Translations under genes and position numbers: made by a program | Shown: positions 1-10,387 of the stretch, piece by piece | Position numbering within the stretch: position 1 is the first letter of the stretch | Layout: each line of letters begins with the position of its first letter | Assembly: GCA_027563935.2 (NCBI GenBank) | Contig: CM050449.1 | Coordinates: 91,543,676-91,607,675 of the forward strand | Direction: 5' to 3' | Source of the DNA: Costus lasius | Taxonomy: Eukaryota > Streptophyta > Magnoliopsida > Zingiberales > Costaceae | DNA: 64,000 nucleotides | The notes under the pieces: model-generated | The model's database searches: none | Told to the model about the DNA's origin: nothing | Seen by the model: only the letters and a program-made list of their open reading frames with translations

Positions 1-1977
1 GCACAACTGTAAAAAGCTGTTTGTTGCTGTGCGTTCCGCCCTATTGACCGACTTGACCTTCAACCCACCCTACACTCCCAAACGTGGCTTAAGATGACTA
101 TGCATACAGGTACGAAGACTTCTATTCTATCATGCATTTTAATTGTTTTTCTTATATTTTAATTCATTTTCTTCGATTTCTTTGCATTTTTCTCTTTTAT
201 AAAATAAAATTAAAATTTACAAAACCACCAAAAATATAATCTATGATAAAACTTCAAACGAGGGTACGGTGGTCATTTCATGTTTGCAACGTACAAAAAC
301 CCTAGGAATTATTCTATAAATATCAGGCCGTCTCCAAACCCTAGAGTCAGGCGGTGGTGATGAATAGCTTGTCCATCCGCCGAAACAATGTGGTCTATCT
401 GCTAATCTTTCCTATTTGTCCCTTCGACGCAGTTGTAATTTCCCGGGGTCTTCAGAAAAAGAAGCCATCGTGGGAATTTTTCTTTATCGTTTTCAAGTCT
501 TTGTCGCGCTAGGGGCTGTTCTTGTTCTTTGCTTAGTATTGGAAGATCGAAATACAACTCTTTGGTAGTAGAGGTTTGCTGCCTTGCATTTTTCTCAAAC
601 CATATTTTTGGGTCATGTATTGATCTTACGGATCTGTTTCTACATTGTTTTTCGATTATCTGTTGAGATTTCACTCTGCTCTAATTTGTTCAGTTACTGG
701 ATATGGAGTGTTGGGTAACGGGAGAGCGATTCTCTTTGGGCGCCGCCCCCAACTCGAATACCACTACGTTTTCTGATGTGATATTCGACATATCTACCGT
801 GTAATTGAAGCTTTTACTAAATCGATTTTTTGTTTATGTATAATTGATCTTTTTTTGATGTAAATTTGGCTCCTTTGTATGAATCATCATTATTATTTAT
901 CTTCATTTTTGATTTTTTTTTTGACGGCGGGTGTTTTTCTGGGTGAAAATTCCCTCAACCTTTCGGAGCAAACCTTCTGTGTTTGTAAATTCCAAAGTAA
1001 ACGTCAAAAATAAAATCTTGAAATGTTGATGGTTCTCCATGAAAAGTTCCATCTTTTCGAGGAATTCCTCCATTTTGGATGGTCTCATATTCCATTGCCT
1101 GGAGTAGCAGCATCGCTGCATTTACCTCACGGGATCGGCCATGAGACATACATCTACCAGTTCCTTGAGACTCAAGCTGTATATAAAACGTATATAAATG
1201 TATTTTGTATATTTTATTATTTTACTTCATACATTAATTTTACTTCATTGTTTGTAGTTGTTTACGGCAGTTACTTGTTCCTCTTCTGGATTCGCATATT
1301 TGGATTGCAAGTTTATAGTGTGTTTTCTGCTGTATTCAAATTGACGTCTTTCACCGATTTTCCAGTTTTTGGTGACTCTTTATGTTGAGAGGGGAGTTTT
1401 CATGGTTTCCAACTTGCTGTATTTATTCAGATGCAGGATCTTCTTTACAACACAAGTTATTGATCATAAATGGGTTGACTCTTATCGTTTGATATGACTT
1501 TTGCATTCTCTTGATCTTGTTGTTGGGTTGTCAATTTTGTGTTGCCAGACTTGCCTAATCTAATCTTGGTTCTATCTACTTGATTCTTCAATTCTTATGC
1601 TCCCTGCTGTTTGGAGATGCTTCTCTTCAGGTTGAGTGTAGCGAGAAGCATGTACTACTTTTCCAGTATTAAACTGCATGATGTTCCATACTAGCATCAG
1701 GATGCCTGTCTCCACGAATATTTCTTGTCCATGCAGGATTCCTGTCTTCTACCAATGCTTTTGCTGGGACGATTGAATCTTAGGAGTTTAGCGAGCTTGA
1801 AGGTTTTCCAAAGAAGCTATATTTTGGTTGTCCTGTGGTTTAATTTGAATAATATCCAAAACTATCACTTAGTTCCTAGATCTGAGCTTATTCATGGCTA
1901 TAATCAAAGGAACTTTGAGTCAATTTTTTATGTGGCGTCTGTTTGGTTGTCGTGCTGCCATTAAAGCCATCATTGAG
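1..1977. other. Unidentified DNA left of hAT-1; possible 5' part of a host gene
   Basis: No protein family was recognised here. Short ORFs exist (a 50-codon ORF from ATG 360 on the plus strand, a 33-codon ORF at 703-804, a 121-codon ORF at 1023-1388), but none has a motif I know. The texture is moderate GC with T-rich stretches and possible splice acceptors such as the tgttgccag near 1545, which resembles a plant 5' UTR and long introns. The TATA-like site at 313 would suit a transcript running rightward. If so, hAT-1 sits in an intron or downstream of the gene. This is inference only. Confidence 0.3.
313..345 (+). promoter_or_regulatory. TATA-like box followed by a telo-box-like AAACCCTAG
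   Basis: CTATAAATATC lies at 313-323 and AAACCCTAG follows about 13 bases later. In plants the AAACCCTA motif near a TATA box is common at transcription starts of highly expressed genes such as those for ribosomal proteins. An ATG opens a 50-codon ORF at 360. The downstream gene is not identified, so the promoter call is tentative. Confidence 0.35.
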
Positions 1978-2558
1978 TAGAGAAGGTGGCAATTTGGGTC
2001 AACATGTAACTTGAGCTAACTTATTTATTAAATGGTCAGATATATACTTGACCTAATATGACTAATAAACCTAACTTCACAGATGTCTTGTTTATTAAAT
2101 TAGTCACTTATTAACTTGATCTAATTAGACTCATTTAATAATTGAGCTATTTATTGACTTGGCCTATGATATAAATTATGTATTCTAAATAATACCAAAG
2201 GTATAATTTAGAATATATTTGAACCACAATATAATTATAATGACATAAATATAATCAATATTCTAACATCAAAAAAAAAAATCATCATAATATAAAAATA
2301 TTATTATAATATGATTCAAATGATATAGCATAAATTACATCAACATTTCAACATAAAAAAGTTATATCATCAAGTCAAAATATTTTAAATTGCGTCATTG
2401 TCTAAATTCAAAATACCATAATTAATATTTCATATATCAGTTATGGTCAAACATTTACTTCAAAATTCAAATAATTATTCAAAATATGCTGTTTCTCTTA
2501 TCTATTAACTAATTCACAACTATGATTTGTTGAGTCTAATAGATTTGCTATTGGTAGT

Positions 2559-2702
2559 TAGGGGTGGTCATGGTCGGTTAACCGAACTGTTGACCATGGT
2601 CAACCGATTAACTGAATCGTTCGGTTCGGAAAAACCAGAAACCGTTCCCGAACCGTTCGACCGGTTAACCAGTCAACCGGTTAACCGAATCGGTTAACCA
2701 GT
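2559..2702. repeat. hAT-2 left subterminal repeat block
   Basis: Clustered copies of GGTTAACCG, CCGGTTAACC and CGAACCGTTCG sit within 145 bp of the terminus. The same motifs recur, inverted, at the other end (about 6275-6434). In hAT elements such subterminal arrays bind the transposase. The strong self-complementarity means the single strand could fold. Confidence 0.7.
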
Positions 2703-2959
2703 AATTAAAAATAAATAAAACTTTAGTTTAATCTATGTAACAATTTTGCACTTTGTAGTAATGATTCTGGACTTTTTTCATACAGCTAAAATAATTAACT
2801 AAAATTAAGAGTAAACTTGTTTGATGTATAATTGACAGCATCAGATTGTGGTAAGACAAGCTTACAACAGCATTACAAGTAGCAAGTAGCAGGCAGACAT
2901 TCAAGGAATCAATACAAGCAAGCTTCATAAAATAGTGCAAAAAATCCAGCTTAACTAAT

Positions 2960-3350
2960 TACATTAGTTACTGCAAAAATTTGCAAGAATTACCTTATCA
3001 AAATCATCAGAGCTTCATTATCAAGCCTATTGGACAATGGTCAGTTGGTCACTGCCATAGATATCTGGGCATATATACGAGACATGAAAACCAAAAGTTT
3101 CAAGTAGCAAGTAGCAACTCACAAGAACTCAAGAAGTTCCAACTTACAAGTCAATACAACATTACAACACAAACCAAAAGTTCCAACTTACAAGTTACAA
3201 CAGCATTACAACGCAAAACCAAAATTCCAACTTCCAACAAGTCCTACAACAGTACAACATAACCATAAGTTTCAACTTACAACAACTCAACAAGTCAATA
3301 CAAACCAAAAGTTCCAACTTCTAACAAGTTCATTGTTAATCCAAAGTCAA
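2960..3350. repeat. Degenerate short repeats in the hAT-2 3' region
   Basis: Variants of CCAACTTACAAGT and CAAACCAAAAGTT recur about every 30-50 bases downstream of the transposase stop. They look like slippage-derived degenerate repeats in the untranslated end of the element. No gene is seen. Confidence 0.5.
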
Positions 3351-3356
3351 TACTCC

Positions 3357-5618
3357 TTAGTCTTCAGTCATATCAATAATATGCTCTTGAGAACCACCTA
3401 ACAATTCTGCAATAAAAACAAAATAAACAAATATCAAATTCATAAAAACAATAATAGTTCATGAATGAAAATGTATTATAACACAACGTATAAGAAAAAA
3501 AAAATCACCTTTTTCTATCTTTTCAATCTCATCTAGTGACTCTTCAATATAAATTGGACCATGTGAAGTACGAAACCAATCCTGCCCACAAATAAGAGCT
3601 TCCACCATCTTTGGAGTAAGAGAACTACGGAATGGATCAAGTACACGACTACCAGCACTGAAAGCCGACTCTGAAGCAACTGTGGAAATTGGAATAGCTA
3701 ACACATCTTTAGCCATACAAGATAATATCTGGTACCTTGCTGCATTTACCTTCCACCAATTCAAAACATCAAAGGATTGATCATTAACATCTTCACATTC
3801 TTCTTGTAAGTACTTGTCCAACTCAGTTTTCTTCTCCCCTCCCTCTTGGCCACCCTTTTGCTTCTTATACAACAAGAATTGGTAATTGCGGCAACTCAGT
3901 ATATCATCAACCTCTAGTTCACTTGTTGGGTCAACATTGACATCTTTAGAGCTTGTACCTTGATGTATTGAAGCATAAAACTCAAACATATATGTTAGAG
4001 TTGTTTTCACTTTATGTTGCAACAAAATAGCAGCCTCCTTTGAATATGACTCATTAATAATCCATTTCACATAATCTAATTTGCATCTTGGATCAAGAAT
4101 TGAAGCAATAAATATTATCTCATTGATTTTATCAATATTGGCCCAATATTTGTCAAATTTAGCTTTCATGTTACAAGCCATTAGCTTCAAGCTATCATTA
4201 TCACTACTGCAATATTTTGAAATAATCAATCCAAGTCCAAAAATTTCACTAACATACATGTTACTAGTGTTGTAAAATGAACCAGACAATCTTAAAGTAG
4301 CTTCATAAAATTTCTTCAAGAAAGGTAAAAAGCTACGAGCATACTCTCAATCACAATCCAATGGGACCCCTTTCTTTGCAAGTTCTTCACTGAATCTAAC
4401 ATCTTGTATTTCAAGCAACTCAAAAGCTTTCTGAAATTTGATAGCGACCTCTAACATCAAATAAGTAGAATTCCACCTAGTCTCAACATCTAGGCAAACA
4501 CTACTTTGGCATTTAATTTTTTCTTTTTCAATGCAAGCCTTGAACCTTTGTAATCTTGCTGGAGAGGAACGCACATATTTGATAGCTGAACGTATTCTGC
4601 TTATTGAGTCATCAATTTCTTTTAATCCATCCTTTACTATTAAACTCAATATATGTGCAGCACATCACATGTGTAAGTGTTTAGCTTGCAAAATACTACC
4701 TTTCCAGTTATTAAGTCGTTTCTGCAAATGAGCAATACCTAGATCATTGGAGCTTGCATTGTCAACAGTCACACATAAAACTTTGTCTATCCCCCACTCA
4801 AGCAAACAACTTTCAATTGATCTCCCAATTACAATACCCGCATGGCTTGAAACTAGATTAAAATTGATAATCTTTTTATGTAGCACCCAATTTTCATCAA
4901 TAAAATGGGCGGTAAGGCACATATAATTCAGATTTTGACAAGATGTCCATGTGTCTGTGGTAAGACAAATGCGAGATGACAATTTACTGAAAACTGATTT
5001 CAACTCTTTTTTCTTTTCAATAAATAGCTGATAGCAATCTCTAGTGATTGTTGAACGAGAGGGAACAACAAATCTTGGTTGTAAATTTCTAATAAAATCA
5101 AGAAAGCCTTCACGTTCAACAAACTTGAAAGGCAATTCATCTACTATAATCATTCTAGCAAGTGACTTCCTACAACTTGCTTGGTTAAAATTATGAGCAA
5201 CAACTGTATGCTTAATAACACTCCCCTCTGATTTATTATTGCCTTGAGTCACTATCTCTAGGGTCTTTTGTTTTTTTTCTGCATTCAAAGGATATTTCTT
5301 GCATCTACCCATGTGATTGATCATACCACTAGTACCATTTGATGTAATGCAACTAATAGATATTTGACAATAGCTACACATAGCTTTTTCTTCATCTTTT
5401 TTATCACTTATGATCTTAGAAAAATGGTCCCATACCCATGATGGTTTTCTAGTACTAGTAGGCTTGGCACCACTGACCTTTGATTCAGAAGGAATATCTC
5501 CCTGTTGATCAGTTGGTCCAGATGCAGATGCTGAGATGAGTGGTTTAGAAGCTGAGGGTATACTACCACTGCTCACATTTTTCCTTTTGGTGTTAGTCTC
5601 TCCCGTGCTCTCCTCCAT
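3357..5618 (-). pseudogene. hAT-2 transposase gene, broken by two in-frame TGA codons
   Basis: Reading leftward from ATG 5618, one frame runs to 3509. A GT donor at 3508-3507 and an AG acceptor at 3408-3407 then splice to a short last exon (3406-3357), giving 720 codons. A BED-type zinc finger lies at residues 61-108 (W61, C81, C84, H102, C106). The DDE-type segments LTTDTWTS and VTVDNASSND follow. The C-terminal hATC dimerisation domain includes NWWKVNAARYQILS, IPISTVASESAFSAG and PFRSSLTP. The TGA at 4667-4665 falls in the conserved C-A-A-H-I-L motif, where related transposases usually have Arg. The second TGA, at 4349-4347, replaces an expected Trp. Both fit single transitions. There is no frameshift. 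The enzyme would cut and paste hAT DNA; this copy cannot make a full protein without read-through. Confidence 0.88.
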
Positions 5619-5739
5619 CTAATAACAATTCAAAAGGAATACATTTGATGAGCTGATGGCACATTGACACTATCTAAGTATCAAGTAATAGTATCAATAG
5701 AAGATTAATAACATTGATTGGTTTCAGAATTTACCAAAT

Positions 5740-6270
5740 TAGGGATTTAGGGTTGATGTCTTGATGAGCTTGCTGTGTGCTGACGCCTGACGGGTGTCAC
5801 TGGGCGACTTGGCGAATGGCGAGTAGAGGGACTGCCGAGCGGCGAGCGTCAACTCTCGACTGAGCTTCGGCGTTTAGGGTTCAGGGCTTCAGGCGTCACG
5901 GGTGAGGGCGTCGGCCGTCGGGTGACTGGTAGTCGACTCGTCGGGTGACTGGGCGTCGGCCGTTGGGTGACTGGTCGGCGACTTAGTGAGTCACAGGCGA
6001 GGGCGTCGGCTGTCAGGCGAGGGCGTCGGCTGTCGGGCGATGACGAATCGACGATTATGAGGCTATGAGCTATGACTACGAGGCTACAAAGTACAAGCCA
6101 AGGCACGAGGCCACGAGCGGCGAAAGTCTGAAGGAGGCAAGGAGCGAAGGAAGTCGGCCAGTCGGGAAGACGCCAATACGCAAGACGGGAATGGGGATTT
6201 TTTGATTTTAGGGTTTTGTGTTCAGGCTTTTGTCAAATGTCAATTGCCATATAACATATTAACATATTAC
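5740..6270 (-). other. hAT-2 transposase leader and promoter region, GC-rich imperfect repeats
   Basis: The region upstream of the transposase ATG (5618, minus strand) is unusually GC-rich for this neighbourhood. It contains imperfect repeats of GGGCGAGGGCGTCGGCTGTC around 5900-6040. An 85-codon minus-strand ORF here is a by-product of the repeat and has no family signature. It probably provides the promoter and 5' UTR of the transposase. Confidence 0.45.
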
Positions 6271-6442
6271 ACATATACGGTCGGTCGGTTAACCGGAGAA
6301 TTTTTTTCGGTCGAACCGAAACCGAACCGAACCGTTATATCTTATTACAAAACCCGACCATAACCCGAACTGGTCTTTCCGGTTAACCGCCCATACGGTT
6401 CGGTTCGGGTTTTCGGTTTTTTTGAACAGCCCTATTGGTAGT

Positions 6443-6595
6443 GTCATGAGTTGTCAAAGTTACAAAATTCATATTTTTTTTCTAGTCTATTCAACTTTAC
6501 AAAATTATTAATTAGCTAAAAAAGTTATTGAATTAAATGGGTCAAACAAACCAAATAAATAAAAGAAATTTCCAATTAGATTTTCGTATCAAAGG
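6443..6595. other. hAT-1 remnant between hAT-2 and the solo LTR
   Basis: An AT-rich 150-bp fragment of the old hAT-1 interior. No coding signal is seen. Its last 30 bases resemble 7865-7894 on the other side of the LTR. Confidence 0.4.
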
Positions 6596-7842
6596 TGTCA
6601 GGCCTCGGTCCAGCCGGTTCAGCCCAAAGCCCGCTGGGTCGGGAAGAGGCCCAAGCCCACGCTGTAATTTCAAAATTCGAGCCCAATCCAGCCGGTCAAC
6701 CAGAGACGTTGACCATCAAATTAAAGACGAGGAAACCTCGTCTCCCCCTCCGCACGTGTCGAGGGCGGACGCTGCGACGCCGAGCAACCCGGGCAATAAG
6801 GCGGGCTCATGGCAAGGATCAGACGCGGACTCCGATAGCTACGGACGGCGCGATGAAGTCGGCAGGCAGCACAACCACAGCTCGGCGACATCTTTGGACG
6901 AACTCGGAGCATGGCGGCGTGTGGAGGAATCGGGCGTTGGAAGCCCTAAATCGGGAAGAGGCGGCGGTGGCCGTCCTCTATAAAGAGGAGCGGACGAGTG
7001 AGTGGAGAACATCCATCTCCACCTACGCGAACGAGCGATCCAGGGTGTGATCAGCGAGCGAGAGGAATTTGAGAGAACTGTAACCATCGACAAGGGTCGA
7101 CGGTGAGGGAGGGAAGAGGGACGCCGGGCAGGGTGCCGATGACGATGAGAAGGAAAGACTCTATAGTTGTTTTGGAGAATAAAACTTAAGCTTTCCATCC
7201 TATCTACTCTTTCCCCGGTTCCAGTTTACGGCGGTGTTCCTCGCTGTCTCCGGCAACTGGTTCCAGCGACGAGGACGGTGGCGTCGAACGAAGGCGGGCA
7301 TTCGACGTAGACGAAGATCAGCGCTCGGCACCGAAGGAGTTCGGAGGTTGAAGACGACGCGAGCGACGGTGATTTTCAAACGACGAGCGTTCGAAATGAG
7401 GAAGCAGTGTACGTGGCAAACTGGAGTCAAAATCGACGGTAGTCAACGGACGAAATCAAAAAATGATTTCGATTTCGAAATCGATTTCGACGGCTGACGT
7501 CAGTGTGATGCCAGCAATCCGAAATCGAGCGCAACAAAATCGGCAACGGCGACAATTTTGACCAGTCGGTCAAATGCAGAAATTTGGGATTTTCCGGGCG
7601 TGCGGCGTTAACGGGTGGAAATCCGATTTGAGGTATTTTGGTTAGGGTTTGATTTTCCTGAATTAGGGTTTTTCGGATTTCTCGGAGTGAACTGTAATTT
7701 GGGGATAAAATTTAATCGGGGAGTTAGGGTTTTCGATTTGGGGCCGGAAACCCTAGAGAGAGTTGCGTTCCGGTGTTCCGCCGGATAGTCCTGAGACAGC
7801 GGTTAAGGGCTGTTTTCAGGCCGATCCGACTGGGGCGTGACA
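6596..7842 (+). mobile_element. Solo LTR 1 (gypsy-like), duplication AAAGG
   Basis: The 1247-bp unit starts TGTCAGGCC and ends GGGGCGTGACA, giving TGTCA/TGACA inverted ends. Perfect 5-bp duplications AAAGG flank it (6591-6595 and 7843-7847). A TATA box (6979-6984) and a polyadenylation signal AATAAA (7178-7183) lie about 200 bp apart, as expected around an R region, and both set the plus orientation. No primer site or coding region follows, so it is a solo LTR left by LTR-LTR recombination. Its ends resemble the LTRs at 54341 and 57698. Several ORFs inside are chance frames in GC-rich DNA. Confidence 0.88.
6979..7183 (+). promoter_or_regulatory. LTR promoter TATA box and poly(A) signal
   Basis: TATAAAG at 6979 in the context CTCTATAAAGAGG would place transcript starts near 7005-7015. 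AATAAA at 7178 would define the 3' end of R. This splits the LTR into U3 6596 to about 7010, R to about 7200, and U5 to 7842. Confidence 0.6.
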
Positions 7843-7989
7843 AAAGGGGATATGGCGGAATTGAAAATTTCCAATTGGACTGTGGAATCAAAGGAGATGT
7901 GACGAAATTGGAGTATTTTTACTATTTATCTTCAAACCTAAGAAAAAAAAAAAGAACAATTCAACATAATGTTTACTATATAATAATTT

Positions 7990-8470
7990 GCTTAACGAGC
8001 ATCGCCGTCGCCATCCGCGAGCATCGCCTTCCGCATCGAGCATCACTGTCGCCATCGCCTTCCTCGTTGAGCGTCACCATCACCTTCCTTAGTGAGCTTC
8101 GCGTGAGCAGCGATCGTCACCTTCCTCGTCAAGTCTCACCATGTATGAGCGTCACTATCGCTGTCCGCGAGTGTCACCTTCCTCGTCGAGCGTCACCGTC
8201 GCCTTCCTCAGTGAGCTTCGCGGAAGCAAGCGTCACGGACGTGAGCAGCAAGCATCACCTTCCTCGTCGAGCGTCGCCTTCCTCATCGAGCATCGCCGCT
8301 GCCATCCGCGAGCATCACCTTCCTCATCGAGCGTCACCATCTCCATCGCCTTCCTCGTCGAGTGTCATTTTCGCCTTCCTCAGCGAGCGTCCCCTTCCTC
8401 GTCGAGCATCGCCTTCCTCGTCTTTGTCGCCGAACGCGAGCAGCAGCGAGCGCTCGTTAGCTTTGCGTTA
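7990..8470. repeat. Low-complexity imperfect tandem repeats (CGAGCGTCACCTTCCTCGT-like)
   Basis: About 480 bp of shuffled variants of GAGCGTCACC and GCCTTCCTCGTCGAGC, with a unit near 18-24 bp. Serine-rich ORFs of 232 and 186 codons cross it in two frames. One of them starts inside the solo LTR, which argues that they are repeat artefacts. I see no domain. Confidence 0.65.
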
Positions 8471-8599
8471 GCAGCGAGTGTTCGTTTGTGCTTTCGGCCA
8501 GATTTGGGCGGACCGCATTCGGGTGGAAAAAGAGGTACTGTATCAGCCTTCCTACTTTCCATCCCTCTCATTAAACTATGGAAAATTGCCTTCCCTTCC

Positions 8600-9600
8600 A
8601 CTTTCTATTCCTTCCTTTCTCCTTTCTTCCCTATTAAACATAACCTTGATGTATTTCATAATTCCACCCACTTTTTCAATTGCAATACCAACCTCTTTTA
8701 GACCATTTTGGACGACTAAACTAAGTATATGAGCACAACATCTAATTTAAAAATATTCACCATTAGTTAAAAGTGTTTTTGAAATATTAATTTTTGTTTT
8801 AGCAACCCTATAAAAGTATCATTTTCTAAACTATTATTTAAAGTGATAGAAAATAACTTTCTTAAATTCCCATTCAACTAGTAAAGAGCTTATTTTCTCA
8901 TACAAAGTTATGCCACCACCACGTAGTGGTGGCATGTATGATAAACTAAGTAAACTTTTAGTTAAAACCCATTCTTTATCAATAATGTGTAGTAATTGAT
9001 ATAGCCATCAGTAGCTATAATGTTAATAAATCAGATGTCAAACGAATTTTATTATGTGCTTCCTTAAATTAGCATTTTAATTTAGTTCTTTTCTCTCATA
9101 TCTTAAACAAATTAACTTTGATGGTGTTTTGAGTAATAATAGTGCAATTATCATGTAAATATTAAATAATTCTATAATCCTATAAAATTCTACAAATAAT
9201 AATGGTAAATTATATTTAACAACTGGACTAACTACCAACTCATGAAAAAGCATAGGATCAAATGTTGCTTTTCTCATGACCAATTTATGACTCAAAATCA
9301 TTTGGTCAATATCTCTTGTATCTTTGGTTTACACAAGTTTTAATGTGTCTCTTTAGTCCTATACTTACTATCACATAAGAATAAAGAATCATATTTTTTA
9401 CACTTTGGCGTACTATCAAATGTTTTCTTCTTAGGTTCATAATATTGCCATACAATTAAGGTATGTCTTCTCTTTCTATTTCCCTTGACATTCACATTCT
9501 TTTCTTGTTCAAAGATTTTAGTCTCCTAACTCATTAGCCTCATTGAGCTCCATTTTTATTCTTCTTCTAAATTAATTTGAGCATTATTCATGTTTACCAT
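8600..9600 (-). pseudogene. hAT-1 transposase remnant (N-terminal and middle parts)
   Basis: Reading leftward from about 9600, fragments in more than one frame match hAT transposase landmarks. There is a BED-like piece (TLIVWQYYEPKKK, then two Cys, near 9460-9350). A helix resembles the usual helPF..VE segment (KATFDPMLFHELVVSPVVK, near 9260). A D-G-Y-I-S-I-T-T-H block follows with W-V-L, near 9020-8950. Last is RCCAHILSLVVQNGLKEV near 8740-8690. Many stops and frameshifts interrupt it. Upstream, 9700-10060 would be its leader. It is clearly older than hAT-2. Confidence 0.75.
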
Positions 9601-10387
9601 GTAACAAATCAAAAATAAATTTATAGTTTAAAATTATTCATCTTTATTAAGCAAAAAACAAATCTAGAACAAAATTGAGTATTATGCATCTTTACCCTTA
9701 ACAAATTTACATGGTCTAGCATTAGATGAAGTTTGGGCAAATGGTGGCAACGAGAGAACAGTTTTGGCAGTGACTAGGTGTTGAGCGTGGTGAACGAGCA
9801 TTAGTGTCTAGTGTCAGATGTTAAATGAAATTTGGGTGAATGGTGGCATTAGGTGAATAGTGTTTGGTCGAGCAAATAGGGTTGGTTACAAATAGAGGTG
9901 AGGAAGGAAGGAAGATGGAGTTGGGGCAAAGAGAACGAAGGTGAGGAAGGAAGCTAGATGCAGTAGGATGATTTTGAAAGGTGAGGAAGGAATGAAGGCA
10001 TCAGTGTATCGAGTGGGAGGAAGATTGCAAAAGGGGTGACTAACTGACCTAGTTTGGTGATTAGGTCAAGACAAAATTAGGGTTATTAGTGTTTCTCTAA
10101 TCTTTTTTTTTAATTTCTAAAGCATGAATGAGTGAATGGCGTTAATCAAATGTTGTTGATGGGCTGTAATCTATTACATGTATCTAGGCTAGGCCTATAT
10201 ATAAAATATAAATTAATTGGGTTAAGTAGGTCAATCTATTTATGATTCAACTCAACCTGATTAATTTTGTCATAAATAGGGTTGACCTATTTATGACCCA
10301 TACATGATTACACCTAATCCAAACCTCTCTAACTTTGTGTTGAGTCAAGGTCAAGTTAACGGGTTGTGTCAATTTTTACTAGCCCTA

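Larger units (their letters stand above)
2559..6434 (-). mobile_element. hAT-2: nearly intact autonomous-type hAT transposon
   Basis: The 3876-bp element is bounded by inverted repeats TAGGGGTGGTC (left) and TAGGGCTGTTC (reverse complement of the right end). It is flanked by a perfect 8-bp duplication TTGGTAGT at 2551-2558 and 6435-6442. It carries a BED/hATC-type transposase gene on the minus strand. Both ends are dense in GGTTAACCG and CGAACCG motifs, likely transposase-binding subterminal repeats. The perfect duplication and largely open reading frame point to a fairly recent insertion into hAT-1. It belongs to the Ac/Tam3-like hAT superfamily; I do not assign a named family. Confidence 0.92.
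1978..10387 (-). mobile_element. hAT-1: old hAT transposon with nested insertions
   Basis: The left end (1978, TAG AGA AGGTGGCAATTTGGG) and the reverse complement of the right end (10387, TAGGGCTAGTAAAAATTG) are related terminal inverted repeats with matching subterminal sequence (ACTTG after the ACCC/GGGT block). The flanks TCATTGAG (1970-1977) and CCCTTGAG (10388-10395) agree at 6 of 8 bases, as expected for a decayed 8-bp hAT target duplication. A transposase remnant on the minus strand (about 9600-8600) supports the class. hAT-2 and a solo LTR sit inside it, so hAT-1 is the oldest layer. Nothing recognisable as the C-terminal dimerisation domain remains. Some of the interior, such as the low-complexity block at 7990-8470, may have other origins. 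Confidence 0.65.

Noticed and set aside
345..420. Box C/D snoRNA suggested by GTGATGA at 357
   Set aside because: No matching D box with terminal stem or recognisable guide was found.
5849..6106. 85-codon ORF with an apparent signal peptide
   Set aside because: It lies in the GC-rich repeats upstream of the hAT-2 transposase; the rest is repeat-derived Arg/Pro/Thr text.
7773..8701. Serine-rich ORFs of 232 and 186 codons
   Set aside because: They lie in low-complexity repeats, overlap each other in different frames, and the first starts inside an LTR.
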